Positions 24,601-35,036 of a stretch of 64,000 bases of DNA are shown in pieces (position 1 is the stretch's first letter; every line of letters begins with the position of its first letter). This stretch comes from Diphasiastrum complanatum. Its lineage: Eukaryota > Streptophyta > Lycopodiopsida > Lycopodiales > Lycopodiaceae. Position numbers and translations under genes: made by a program. The notes beneath the pieces were generated by a model. The model did not search any database. It had not been told where the DNA came from and saw nothing but the letters and a program-made list of their open reading frames with translations. The stretch is taken from positions 34,171,947 to 34,235,946 of the forward strand of contig CM055110.1 of NCBI GenBank assembly GCA_029204225.1, given 5' to 3'.

Positions 24601-25977
24601 CATTATATTTAATAGGGGGAACAGTTAAGTGATATTGCAGGGGTCTAAACTTAAAATTTCTCATGTACAAAGTTCAATATGTCATGTGAGCTTTTTGACA
24701 GTTGAATCTGTGCTTAACTTTGCTTTAGAGATAATTGCATTTCTCATTCTTTATCAATGAACATTATTTCTCCAATAGGAAGTGGAAGAAGATGTTAAGG
24801 CTCGGACAAAAGGTGAAAATGGAGCAGCCAAGACATTGTGTATGCCTTTAGAGCAGAATGACCTGCCAGAAGGTCAGTTCACAATCTTCGTGTTTTGATT
24901 GAATAAGCGAGGTTCTTTGAATGCCACATTTTGAATAAGTGGCACTATGTAGCAAAGTGTTCTCTGAAGTAAATAGTAAACAGTCTCAGATTATCACTTT
25001 ACATCTTATTTTGGTAATGAAAAGACTGATTTCTAGAAGTCAATGATGAATCCGCATAGTGCATTATTTAGAAGGTTGTTCTGACTGATTAGTTTCTCTA
25101 GCTTTTACATACATCTGACGTATTAAGCCTCTATTTTAAACTGGTCAGTGGTAAGACTTGAGAGTGTGGTCTGTTTACAGTTCTATAGGTCTTATCAGTT
25201 AATGACTAATTTTTCTGACCTCATATAACTCATTCCTTTGCTACATGTAATTTCTCTTGAAGGGATTTGTGTAATTGTTCTTGGTAGAGTCTTGATTGCT
25301 GCCAGCCTGAAGCAAAGTTATTAGAAACATGTTAATTTGCCTGGTTTCCTTGTGCCTACAAATTGTCATAAGATGCATGTTTTAGAAGCATAGTATAGTT
25401 GGAGCTCAAGTGTTGGGATTAACTCTTACCTTTGTGCTAGATGAATAGGTAGCTTTACAGTATTAGATGATGATGAAAGCCATTTAAATTAGAGGGTGTA
25501 AGAGTACTTGGCTTAGATGTGAGTCTTATTGTTATAAGGAGATTCTAAGAGCAATAAGAGTGTGCTGGGGTCAAACAATTGCTGTCATATGGAAATGATC
25601 CAGTAAATGGAAAATATCTTTTGAACTAAGCAACTGACTTTTGAGGAGCTTAAATCTTTACATTTTAGAAGCTCATATGATTGGTCTCATTCCGTAAGTC
25701 AAAAGGGACCTATGAAACACTTCGTGATAGATGATTTTGGGGGGGAGAGAGAGAGACCCCAATTAGACAAAATGAGATTCTTGTATTTTGATTGGGCCAT
25801 GTCTCAACGACTTTTTCTTGATTGACACTTTTTTTTTAATCCCATAAGTAAAATGCAGTTTGAATTAAAAAGCGTATATATATCGTTGCGTTTCAAAACC
25901 TGAAAAGCTTAAAATGAGTTAACGTGATCTTCAAATGAAAGACATGAAAATGTAGGGTTTCGGAGATGAGAAATAGC

Positions 25978-26043
<66 letters not shown>

Positions 26044-26133
26044 ATCTGCTGATGATTTTTATGGACAGGGTCTACATGTTTTGCTTCGGGGAAGCCTGCC
26101 AAAAAGTGGGCATTGTGGGGGCGAAGTTATTAA
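15637..26133 (+). CDS. Prolyl-tRNA synthetase, cytosolic type (13 coding exons)
   Basis: Charges tRNA-Pro with proline in the cytosol. Coding exons: 15,637-15,648; 18,093-18,264; 18,408-18,484; 18,750-18,842; 18,993-19,109; 20,464-20,651; 20,976-21,042; 21,213-21,335; 21,475-21,627; 22,823-23,107; 23,373-23,591; 24,779-24,872; 26,069-26,133. All have AG/GT borders and join in phase into 554 residues without a stop. Residues 5-60 form a lysine-rich lead; the class II core follows with RPTSE (176-180), [10 protein letters not shown] (222-231), [16 protein letters not shown] (from 290) and HGDDKG (342-347). The anticodon-binding domain begins near [12 protein letters not shown], and the C-terminal domain ends WGRSY, as in eukaryote/archaea-type ProRS. 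The start MATE is the only ATG in the exon after the 5'UTR intron. Exon 11 could also end at 23,588; 23,591 keeps the family spacing and a GTA donor. I believe the gene is intact. Confidence 0.93.
17090..17560 (-). pseudogene. Copia gag fragment, antisense in ProRS intron 1
   Basis: Minus-strand reading gives [12 protein letters not shown] in one frame near 17,340-17,385. It then continues [31 protein letters not shown] in pieces and [13 protein letters not shown] (17,150-17,347). This is the UBN2-type gag of plant copia elements. Broken by frameshifts, with no LTR recognised on either side. It differs from the gags of copia A, B and C. Confidence 0.75.
19572..20101 (+). repeat. Tandem duplication inside ProRS intron 5
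   Basis: Two diverged copies of about 230 bp start AGATCAATCAGCCCTGATT at 19,572 and AGATCAATCAATCCTGATT at 19,869. Both end at a shared ATCAGTTT (about 19,799 and 20,101). Shared blocks in the middle include GAAGCTTGGAGGGGG against GAAGCTTGAAGAGGG and CCCTCTGGG against TCTTCTGGG. The period is about 300 bp. Confidence 0.7.
20165..20300 (+). repeat. Intronic interspersed repeat, copy 1
   Basis: In ProRS intron 5. Shares GAGTAGGCAT, GCTATGCAT, TTGATGGTCTAA, TGTGGGTGGA and CCATAGATTT with copies at 22,490-22,640, 24,040-24,175 and 54,065-54,170. It ends with a TTATGT...ACTT.GAC block. Function unknown; it may be a short non-autonomous element. Confidence 0.65.
21850..22020. repeat. Palindrome-rich patch in ProRS intron 9
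   Basis: Contains AATTCGCGATTCGTTTG, a second CACGATTCATG and AAAGAATCGGTTGGAATCAAAG, a GATTC-rich style also seen at the ends of the insertion at 56,440-57,049. Borders and target duplication could not be defined, so relationship to that element is only suspected. Confidence 0.3.
22490..22640 (+). repeat. Intronic interspersed repeat, copy 2
   Basis: In ProRS intron 9. Contains CATGCTACACATGATGAAG, TTGATGGTCTAAGACTTTG and GTTATGTCCAGTACTATTC. The closest match is the copy in the nucleoporin intron at 54,065-54,170. Confidence 0.65.
24040..24175 (+). repeat. Intronic interspersed repeat, copy 3
   Basis: In ProRS intron 11. Contains GATCTAAGATTTCTGGGTGG and AGTTATGTCAGGTACTATCC followed by TGGACATAAT, aligned with GTTATGTCCAGTACTATTC of copy 2. 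Confidence 0.6.
24468..24778 (+). repeat. Tandem duplication of the 3' end of ProRS intron 11
   Basis: Unit 1 is 24,468-24,615 and unit 2 is 24,616-24,778. Both begin GGGGAACAGTT, share GAGATAATTGCATT and CTCATTCTTT and a GAACATTAT, and end in AATAG. The second AATAG is the true acceptor of exon 12; the first gives an identical-looking acceptor 163 nt upstream. Confidence 0.85.
25981..26041. repeat. (GA)30 microsatellite before last ProRS exon
   Basis: Uninterrupted GA run in intron 12, ending exactly 27 nt before the last coding exon at 26,069. The 27-nt gap contains a branch-point-like CTGAT and a short T run. Confidence 0.95.
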
Positions 26134-26879
26134 AGCTGCCATTCTTTGAACTTATAGCATGATGGATGTAGGCCGCAAACAGTTCATTCAGAATATTGTT
26201 TGGTTGTGCTGGTATTCTTTGCCAGCTATTTATGTAAGGTTTCATTGGTCTATTCATTGTAAAAAGAAACTTATTGATAACATTCTTTAGAGATGAACAT
26301 TTTAAGATTTAGATTTTTGTTTTCCTATCTCAATGTTTCTTCTCAGATATAAGCTCTGGTACGAGGCACAGAAGATGCTCTGGTACAGTTTTGCTGAGGT
26401 TTTTGAGCTCTCAAGATGTTTGGTGTTTGTCCATTACTTCCATGTGTAGTCAGATTTTGCCCACATTAATATAGTTTGCTGAGAACGTAGAACTCTTTTG
26501 CAACTAGGTTTCCAACTTCAGGAAATATGTGCTTGTCATAGTTGCTTTTTTATTTCTTACAGTCTATCAGAAGAATTCTGCAATGTTTCATCTAAGTCTT
26601 TTTAGGCAGATGAGAACATCCACCCAAAATCACGTGTGAAACCCTGAAGTAGAATGGGAAACCAGTTGGATATCAATCTCCAACTAGAACATCAAGCTGA
26701 TCACCAATAGACAGAATTGCGGGCCCTCCAAAAGAATATTGACAAAATTCTCAGTTGAAGCAGCTCTCAACTCCCTATAATTATGAATACCAATGTTAGA
26801 GACTGTGTCAATTTATGCTAGCTTGAGCCACTTTGGTATGGGCACCCTGCGAGGCAGTTGGATCGTTACGAAATAACGG

Positions 26880-26975
26880 CCCAAGCTTAGAAACCCGTTC
26901 CGACCCTTTTGGGCCGGAACGTACTGTACGTTCCGAACGTACTGGGTTGGAATTTTTTTTTTTAAACAAAAAAAC
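26880..26975 (-). repeat. Short dispersed repeat with GGAACGTAC palindrome
   Basis: Contains GGAACGTACTGTACGTTCC, a 19-bp palindrome around one base, flanked by TTAGAAACCCGTTCCGACCC and a poly-T/A run. An inverted copy lies at 54,665-54,755. About 750 bp past the ProRS stop. Confidence 0.75.
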
Positions 26976-28660
26976 CCAGGTATCAAACTGCTGGCCGTGA
27001 TCTTCCTTCTTGACAAGCATGCCAATACCAATGACCTTATTCACTCTGCTTGTTTGGTTTGCTTTGGACCTTAGCAACCCCTTGTTTGAAGTCAAATACC
27101 TTGTGCAACAAAGTCATAAATTATTCTATGAAATTTTTTGTATGTAACAACTCTTCGGAACTTTGAAGCATAACGAAATGTTTTGTTCAAAGTCTGTAGC
27201 AAAATGAGGAGCGGTTTCCTTTTAAAATTTGATATGCTGAAATCAATAAGCTCTATGATTTTATTGAGTATGATCCAACTTTAAATAAGCTCTACTTTGG
27301 CAAACCATTCAAATATGTGTCAATGTGTCCTGCTATCATAATATATGGTTTCAAAGGCTGTTGACCATGTGGTTGAGCTCTTTTTGGTACATTGGCATGA
27401 GGCTTGAGGGGAGGGAAAAACTCTCAAACATTAATATCAAGCCAAATTGCCATTTGGAAGGGAAACTTTCAACATCCTATTGTAGGAAGCTTGTTTATGT
27501 AATCAAAACTTGAAAACTGTAGTTTTGAAAACTGTACTTTACCAGCTGTAAATTATTAAGCACTTCGTGATGGAATTTCAGTCTCTTTGATTATCGCATG
27601 CAACATGGAAGCGTATCTGTAGTTGCCCTAATGTGGAAAACCTGACTACATAACAAGTGTAACGATTGATTTGAAACTTGTTTATCAAAGAAACTTTTGT
27701 AAACTTGTTTTTCCTCCTACCCTTGTGACTAATTGCTCAATGAACTGTGTAGATGTCCTCTTAAAAAGCATGTAGGGAGGCTAGTTACTATAAGACAACT
27801 TTTGCAAGGGCCTGTAGGTTGAAATGAAATATTCATATTTCAGGTATTAAGAAGCATGCTTGAGATCGAGTCACTAGGGTGCTTGATGTCGTCATACACA
27901 ACATCCATAAGGTTTGCATAAGCCTACTCAGATATCCCACTTTACGACTGCAGTTTAGTTGGGTCTTAGCTGAGACACATGATACATGTACTCTTATGCA
28001 ACTTGACTATGGTGATGGATAAAAGTATTAATCATATTGTGCTGAACAGGCTGAATGCAAGGATTTCCATGTTCGACTGAAAAATGACTTTCAAGAATTC
28101 AAACCCTTAAGCTTTTTCACTCACACAAAATTGTGAATGAAAACTTCAATTTGGACGTGCTAATGTTCTACCGAGTAGTAGTAAATGGTGAAGAGTATAG
28201 GTGCTGTATATTTCAAGCCAAAAAAGTAATTTGAAGGCTCTGCTTTGCCAAAAAATGACATTCTAAAAATTGTAATATCCAAGACTCAACAAAACAATTT
28301 TTGACAATCTTTAAATTTTACATTTGGGACACGATGTGCTTACTACAATGATTTCGCGTTCCATTATTTAGCCTCGCCAACCTAATTAATTTTTTATTTA
28401 TAAGAATTGGTTCAAGGGAGTTATTCTAAACACAATTGGATGGCTCTGCTTGTGCTCAATTCTGATTTGAAAAGAATTAACTAGCCTGAAATGTACTCTT
28501 GCCAATGGTCTCTATAGTTGTGCAACAACATAAATAGCATAATAATCATTATTCACAAGATCTTGACATTGCTCTGTTGGACACATCCATTGAAGTGCAT
28601 TCTGATTAGGAACTATTTTTGATTTGACCATATTGGTAGAGGGCCATGTTGACCAAGACT
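26976..28660. other. Intergenic region after ProRS, no gene found
   Basis: No recognisable coding region, RNA gene or strong repeat. Open frames here are short and show no domain. Confidence 0.5.
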
Positions 28661-28669
28661 TGTTGGTGG

Positions 28670-29391
28670 TAGGGCTAATTGCTATGGTTGTTCTCCCATT
28701 CTCGCTGGTCTTTCCATACTTGGCCCTTGATGATAACCATCCTTATGATATTGTTGTTGGATGATTCTTGGAATGAATGAACAAAAGGTTGTTTCGTGAG
28801 CAAAGGAATTTCAACGATGACTCTAGTTATTTCTAAACGATTGCATCTGTTTAGGAACTTCCGATATTTTGGCAACACGAGCTTCTAAAGATTAGAGTTT
28901 TCCATCTACAATTGTTGTCTTTGGCCCATCTTTTCAAACTCGTCAATCATCAAATCTGTAGTTGCATTGAGGTAGGAAGATGCAATAATTATAGAAATTT
29001 TGGTAGTTTGCTTAGTTGTATAAGGTAACATTCCAATATTGGGTTCGTCATCTTCATCCTCCATTGCTTGTTGCAACATCAAAAACTATTACCTTCATTT
29101 GAGTTCACACCTGATGCTTTTTGGCAATCCGACTAAGAACCACATAATTATTGCATGATTTGGAGTCAATTTTGGATTACATTTTGATTAGAGAAATTTG
29201 ATCCATTCAATATAATATCTGACCATCTCTTTTTTTCCCATCTTAATCTTACTCAGCAAACAGAATGGATTTTCTAGTAACTTCCTCGTCTTGTATCGAG
29301 TAATCAAGGCAACTTTTACTAATTTCCAGTCATTGCGTTCTTGCGGAGTTTGATTGGAATACCAATCTAACGTCGCTCTCGTAAGCGCCAT
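28670..29391 (-). pseudogene. Ty3/gypsy gag fragment
   Basis: The minus strand from 29,391 reads LTRATLDWYSNQTPQERNDW, then LVKVALITRYK, typical of the gypsy gag core (Retrotrans_gag). It continues with VRYYIEWIKFL, a region similar to FLVGLPKSIRCELK, and LQQAMEDEDD, the usual end of the gag core. Several stops intervene. The frame continues to about 28,675 without a recognisable zinc knuckle. Confidence 0.7.
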
Positions 29392-29529
29392 TGGAGATGG
29401 CTTAAGCTTATCACCTAGATTGACATGCTTTTGTATAGATCTAAATAAATCTGATTTGATCTATAGTTCCATTATATTTGAGTATTTTCAATCTAGGTGT
29501 TATCTAATTATGGGACGGACTGGTGGTTG

Positions 29530-29720
29530 CTCCCACCAGGAATGATCCGCGAAGTCTACATCTTTATGGGTCATGTTAACTATCATAGGATCTTCATTCT
29601 AGATTTTGCAGAGTTGGCCCGACCAATTTACAAACTCACAATGGATCCACATTGGAACGAGGAAGCCCTAAAGGCTTTCCAAAAGCTTAAAGAGAACGAC
29701 AAACTATGTACTTTGGTAAT
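29530..29720 (+). pseudogene. Ty3/gypsy reverse transcriptase-RNase H junction fragment
   Basis: Plus strand reading FMGHVNYHRIFILDFAELAR, PIYKLTMDPHWNEEALKAFQ and KLKENDKLC. This matches the segment linking reverse transcriptase to RNase H in gypsy elements (FLGFVNYYRRFI... type). Only about 60 codons remain. It lies head-to-head with the gag fragment on the other strand. Confidence 0.8.
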
Positions 29721-30306
29721 ACATGAACTAGTCATGTCCACCTCAAATTTGGATGTTGCATTCTCTTTCTTGAGGCAGACATTATTAGCTTTCAAAACTC
29801 GTGACTTTCCAAGCGATTTATCTAGTACAAAAAATAGCTTCACTATCTCGTTATGTGTGGGTAGATAATGATCATGAATAATGATCATTTGCTTTTCCCA
29901 ATCATCATGAGTGATCTCAATTTCTTACTCTTTGACATGCAAGGTGTCAGTCACATTATTCCATATTCCATATTATCCCAACTAGCCCAATCCTCAATGT
30001 CTTCACACATTGTAACAATTCCTCTCCATTCGAAAATAGCTTTCATTTTCTCTAGGCAAGGGCAAGAAATAGATATATGAACAAAACATGCTTCAAAACA
30101 AACTTTTTCTAGAAAGAACAGAATGTCAACGCTTGTGACTACTTGGAAAAATCAACAAAAAGTCTATTCCAAACTTCTAGTGATGCTTTCATTCCCAAAC
30201 ACCAAACATCCAATGTGTGAAAATTAGGCATAAGCAACAAACACAAGAAGATATCAAACCAAAAAATGTCAATAACCAATCAACATTCAAATTTAAAATG
30301 CCCCAA

Positions 30307-30331
30307 TGTGTGTGTGTGTGTGTGTGTGTGT
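30307..30331. repeat. (GT)n microsatellite
   Basis: About 12 uninterrupted TG units, followed by a CACGCACACGCG-like CA/CG stretch. Confidence 0.9.
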
Positions 30332-30439
30332 ATGCACGCACACGCGGGTGCGCTAAACAAAGCAATATCGAGTCCTGTACAGACTGTTACATCCATGTCC
30401 AGTATGTGCGATTTAGAATAATTCTTGGTATGGATAGTC

Positions 30440-30660
30440 AATTTTTCTAGTGTATAAGGTTATTAGTTATGCCTCGTCATTCCGGACTTGGTCGGAAACA
30501 ATAGGAGGTCAATTGCTTATGTTTGGTTTGTGTGGAATCCTAGGAGAAATATTCTCTCTCTATTGGGGACTATATATCCTTGCGGAAGCTCGCCCATCTC
30601 CCACTTGAATTTTTTGATTCGTGAAACCATGATCCCCTCCTCTCTTGTATTCATTTACCT
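30440..30660 (+). repeat. Dispersed LTR-like repeat, copy 1
   Basis: Shares TTATTAGTTATGCCTCG, GGGGACTATATATCC, AAGCTCGCCC and CCTCTCTTGTATTCA with 48,716-49,035, in the same order. The start also matches 38,930. TATATA followed by a C-rich leader and TTGTATTCA looks like the core promoter and end of an LTR, so these are probably solo or truncated LTRs of one gypsy family. Confidence 0.7.
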
Positions 30661-30664
30661 ATGG

Positions 30665-30785
30665 TTTATAGCGACTAAATCGGAGTCCTGTAGCAAAAGT
30701 TATGGCTGTCAAAAGTTTGACAATTTTTAGACTAAAATTTGAAAAAATTTCCGCAATGTTCTGATTGCATGCATGTGTGTAAACC
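30665..30785 (+). repeat. Dispersed repeat matched inverted at 41,440-41,560
   Basis: Contains GTCCTGTAGCAAAAGTTATGG and TTCTGATTGCATGCATG. The complement at 41,440-41,560 reads GTCCTGTAGCCAAAATTATGG and TTCTGATTGCATGCGGG in the same order. Confidence 0.6.
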
Positions 30786-31619
30786 AATACAGTGCTTTTC
30801 TAGTGTTGAAAATGTATGTATGGACCTGTATGCATGATTGGATGCATGGTATGGGGTGGTACAATAGGCTGATAAGAGAAATTTCATGCATGAATGCTAT
30901 TTTGAAAAATCTAGTCAAAAAGTTGATTTTCCAATCACTAGGCTATTTATGGAAAAAATTTTGTTTTTTTGAAAAAATCAGTGATGTTGAGTCTGATGCA
31001 TGTAGGATGTTCCAAAATGAGTTCGAAATGTGATGGCACCTATGAAATTGATAGATCAATTCTTTTAATTGATTTTCACAGACTGAACAGATTTCAAAAA
31101 TCCTAGTTTCGTAAATTTTGGTTTGATCCTTAAAAGTTTGATATTGTTCTAAATCAGTTTCATATTGATTAGATGGGATTCACTTAATAATGTGAAAGAC
31201 CTTGTTGAGGTTATATCAGCCAATTATGAAGGTCCAGTACTTTTCACTTTTGATTGAAAATTTTGAATCTGTTGACTAATTAAGCTTATTTTTCCGTTTC
31301 AAGTAATCAATATGGCATATGATAATGTAGGTCTTGATGGTCAGGTACCTTTTCGTACCTACTTATAGATTTGCTAGCAATTAAGCCAAGCGCTTAATGA
31401 AATGAACAATCGGAACACTTTAAGGGATCAATAGGTGGAGGTACTGTTGAATCAAGTTAAAACTCTCCCTTTACCGAATTTGGGCTTTCAGCTAGAACCT
31501 TTTTCGGAAGAGAAGAAAGAGAAGAAGCTAGAGTTGGTAAGATGACCCGTTAACCAAGTGGACTAGTTATTTCAATCTACACGCAATTCTTGAACATAAA
31601 AAGGTCGAAAGTGTGGTTC

Positions 31620-33098
31620 TGTTTTTCCGAAAAAAGGCGTGGCGTGATTTGCAACCCAAACTCACTACGTGGAAATAATTCATTAAAGTATTCAGAAAGT
31701 CATTTGTGATTGCGAACAATTCATTAACCAAAGATTTGTCAATTGCAATATGGGTACTCCGAGTTTAGACTCATACTTACATGAATTTATGGATTTGTGG
31801 AACAAAATTTTGTCATTCGATGCGAAACTGGCACGTTGACAATTTATCCTAGGTTTGCCAACTGATTATCAGAATGAATGTAAGCTAAATGTGCTTCAAA
31901 CTTTCAATGATGTCGTACAAGTCCCAAAAGTTTATGATTCCATGACGGTGGCATCCAGGAAGCAATTTTAAGCTAATCCATCTAGATCCAACCAAAAGAA
32001 GAGAAAGAAACGAGTTCGTGACAAAAGCCCAATAAATTCTTTGACGAACTAGATCAAATTGCATCAGAAGTTACGCAAAAGAAGCAAATGTTCCGGAAGA
32101 AGGCTAGGAAGACGAACGTGTGTTTTGTTTGTGATAAGTCTAGACATGGTATGAAATTCTGCCTGGAGCAAAAGAAACCCACAACTCAAGTCATTGAGAT
32201 GCCAGGTAAAACGAATCTAAAATTGGAAATTAACAAGATTAATTGTGAGTGTGAATGTTCATTTAGTACTGTTTCATTCTTGCCTAATGAATTATTTTGT
32301 TTAAAAGACACAGTAAAAGGACATGAATTGAGTATATTGGTGGATAGTGGTTCAACTCATAATTTTATTAACTTTGGTCTTGTGCAAAAACTCAATCTGG
32401 AAAATGAAGCCAATGATCATAGATATAAAGTATATGTAGCTTCAGTTTGGAGTTGGAGATTTGGGATGTCAAAGTTCCGATGCTCCTAGTTTGGATTCAA
32501 GATTACAAAGAGGTAATAGATTTTCATGTTTTAGATTTAGCACGTACAGACATAATCCTAGGGTATGAATGGTTATTTAATAAATCTCCTGATATAGATT
32601 TTGAAAAGCATGTGCTCTCTTTTCAAGAGGGTAAGGAAGTAGTTACCATGTTTGGAGATAGATATGTACATCCATCTGGGATGATTTCATTTGTTAATGT
32701 AATGAAAAAATTTTATTCACAATGTGAAGCTTATTCTTTGTTTGCCAAACCCATTTTGGATTTCTCTAAAATGCATCTAAGTAGTTGTGAATTGTTAAAA
32801 ATTCTTATCTCAATGGACTTAGATCAGGAGCAAATAGAAAAGAATAAAATTAACTGAATTCAAAAATGTTTTTCCAATTGAATTACCTCATGGAATACCA
32901 CCGTCTAGGTTTGTAGACCACATGATTGAGTTCATTCCAAGTACTTGCCCTATCTCTAGACAACCATACCGGTTTTCTCAAAAAGAAGAGATGGAGATTA
33001 CTAGTCAAATTAAAATTCATCTTAAGACGGATCATATTCAGCCAAGTAAATCACCATGGGGTGCTGCTATTCTTCTGAAAGCGAAGAAATATGGAGAA
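31620..33098 (+). pseudogene. Ty3/gypsy gag-protease-RT start, truncated
   Basis: The gag core is broken by stops (31,650-31,975). A short frame then gives a CCHC-like knuckle, CFVCDKSRHGMKFC (about 32,109). The protease reads ILVDSGSTHNFINFGLVQKL (about 32,335-32,395) with the active-site DSG, then ARTDIILGYEWL (about 32,540). From 32,870 reverse transcriptase begins with FPIELPHGIPPSR, then YRFSQKEEMEITSQI and SPWGAAILLKAKKYGE. It ends there at about 33,098, where a LINE remnant on the opposite strand starts. A frameshift separates 32,489 from 32,447. Confidence 0.85.
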
Positions 33099-35036
33099 TA
33101 AACTTCTTGCTTTTATTAATAAAAGATGGGAAGTCCCATCGGAGTAGAAAGGAATGCATGTTGAAAGTGTAAAGGCCATAAGGCAAATTGAGATACTATA
33201 CAACTATAACAAAGCAACAATCTCACAGAGTATCTACATAAAGCCTACTGGTTGGTGTAAGTCGCTAGTTAAGACAGTTGGAAGTTTAGGTAGTGCAGGA
33301 AGATGTGAAGCAATCTTTCATGCAACTACGACATGTCGAAGTATTGCAAGTGCCTGAGTGCATTGTAAAGTCATGGAAACTCGTTGATGATAATAAGTCG
33401 TAATGATAGATAAAGGTGAGGCACCATGTCCTTGGAGCATCATTGCAAAACCTACACAAGATGATAGAAAATCATCGAACTTCTTATACAGGCACCCATA
33501 TGTTTTCAAAGCAAAAGGAATGAAGTCTTTTCCAGGATTGCGATGTGAATAATCTGGCTCTTTATTATGAGCTAAATGAGAAGCAGCGGCACCCTAAGTA
33601 GTTGAAGCATAGTGAAGGAGGTCAGGCCGCGAAGGATCAACAACAACAAGATCCCCAAGCGTGTGAATCCCCTCACACGAAAGGACAAGATCAACTCGAC
33701 GCCGAGGCGATTGTGAATCAGACATAGGCATGATGTGGGTCTACTCTCGGACAACATGAAAGCTACACTCATGTGCAATAGATGCCAATACGTCATGAAT
33801 AGAATCATGAGTCATAGTGCGCTCTCCACCAAAAGGGCAATGCATGAGATGGGTACCAATAGGATCAAGAGGGTGACCACATGAACATTTTGTCAAACCT
33901 GCCAGCACTGGATGAGGGAGACCCAACCTAACCCGAAGAGCGGTGAGAAACAACTCTGAAGAAAGGCGCAAGTGTGGAACAACAGGACGCGCAACAAGCC
34001 AATCACCAGCACCTGGCACAAGACAGAAGGCGAGCCCGAGTCTCATCGGAAGGTGAATCACTGAGAAGCTGAGCAAGCATGTGAGTGGAAGCGCTCCAAA
34101 AGATACTTTTGAAAATGAGCACGCTCATGGCTAAACAGATTCTCAAAGGGAGGCAAAGAAGCTTGCATAGGTGGAGGGATGAGATCCTTGGCCGCACAAA
34201 GATGTTGTTGGAAAGGAGAATGCCTATTTTCACATGAGCTACTGAATCAAGAAGAATGGGCTTGTTGTTCTACTGAAACCAAGAACTTCCCATAAAAGCA
34301 GCTGGAGCAATAGAAGCTATGCAAGTGAGACCAACACCTCCGGACGAAGCGGGAAGAGAGACATGTCGCTTAACGAACTGACCATTGGGAATATAAAAGG
34401 ATTTTGAACCCATCAAGCGACCAAGAATATCTGGTAAAGTATTATCGAAATCTTGTAGCAAAGCCAAAACATCAAGAGAGGAGGAACACACCATAGAATA
34501 TAACTTGGCCGTTGAGCGAAGCATTGAGTGAGAATCCCTAGAGCAACTTGAGCGTTGCCAGCTTTGGTAGCAAATGAGCATGACGAAGATGCACGCCCAA
34601 ATTGTCTCGCAAAGAGAAAGCCACAAAATCTGAGAAATCTATAGGAATACCAAGCGCTCAATCCCATCAACCGGAGTATTGAAACTTGTAAGTAAAGGGA
34701 GCTTAGGAAGGAGGCAATGGGGATACCAAGCAATGCGCTTAGAGGGATTCACAGTGAGGCCCAAAGCCGAAAGTTGTTGAGAGAAATGTAGGAAAGCTGG
34801 AAAGACGTCATTAGCATGTCCCACAATATGCGTGTCATCAACAATAGAAGGAAACAAACAAGAAGGAAAAGTAGTAGAAGAAGCATGCAATGCCCGAAAG
34901 TGCGCCAAAGCAAAAAGAACACCACCCAAGAGATCATCTTGTCTGATACCATCAATAGAAGGGATAACCGAAACATCACCTGAGCGAGAAGCATGACTGA
35001 AATATAGAGGCGCACACTTAATACTAAGATCAAGAT
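33099..35036 (-). pseudogene. LINE-type reverse transcriptase remnant
   Basis: Minus strand. Near 35,030-34,880 it reads KCAPLYFSHASRSGD in broken frames, then DDLLGGVLFALAHFRAL. VDDTHIVGHANDV (about 34,815-34,855) is the reverse transcriptase catalytic motif with the FADD/YADD position as VDD. Then LTVNPSKRIAWYP. Further on is a Cys/His cluster CSCGHPLDPIGTHLMHCPFGGE (33,840-33,905) of the kind found near the C-terminus of non-LTR elements; its spaced C and H residues suggest a zinc finger. It ends near 33,099 with AATAAAAG on the element strand. The frame is broken at least six times. No 5' endonuclease part is present here. Confidence 0.75.
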
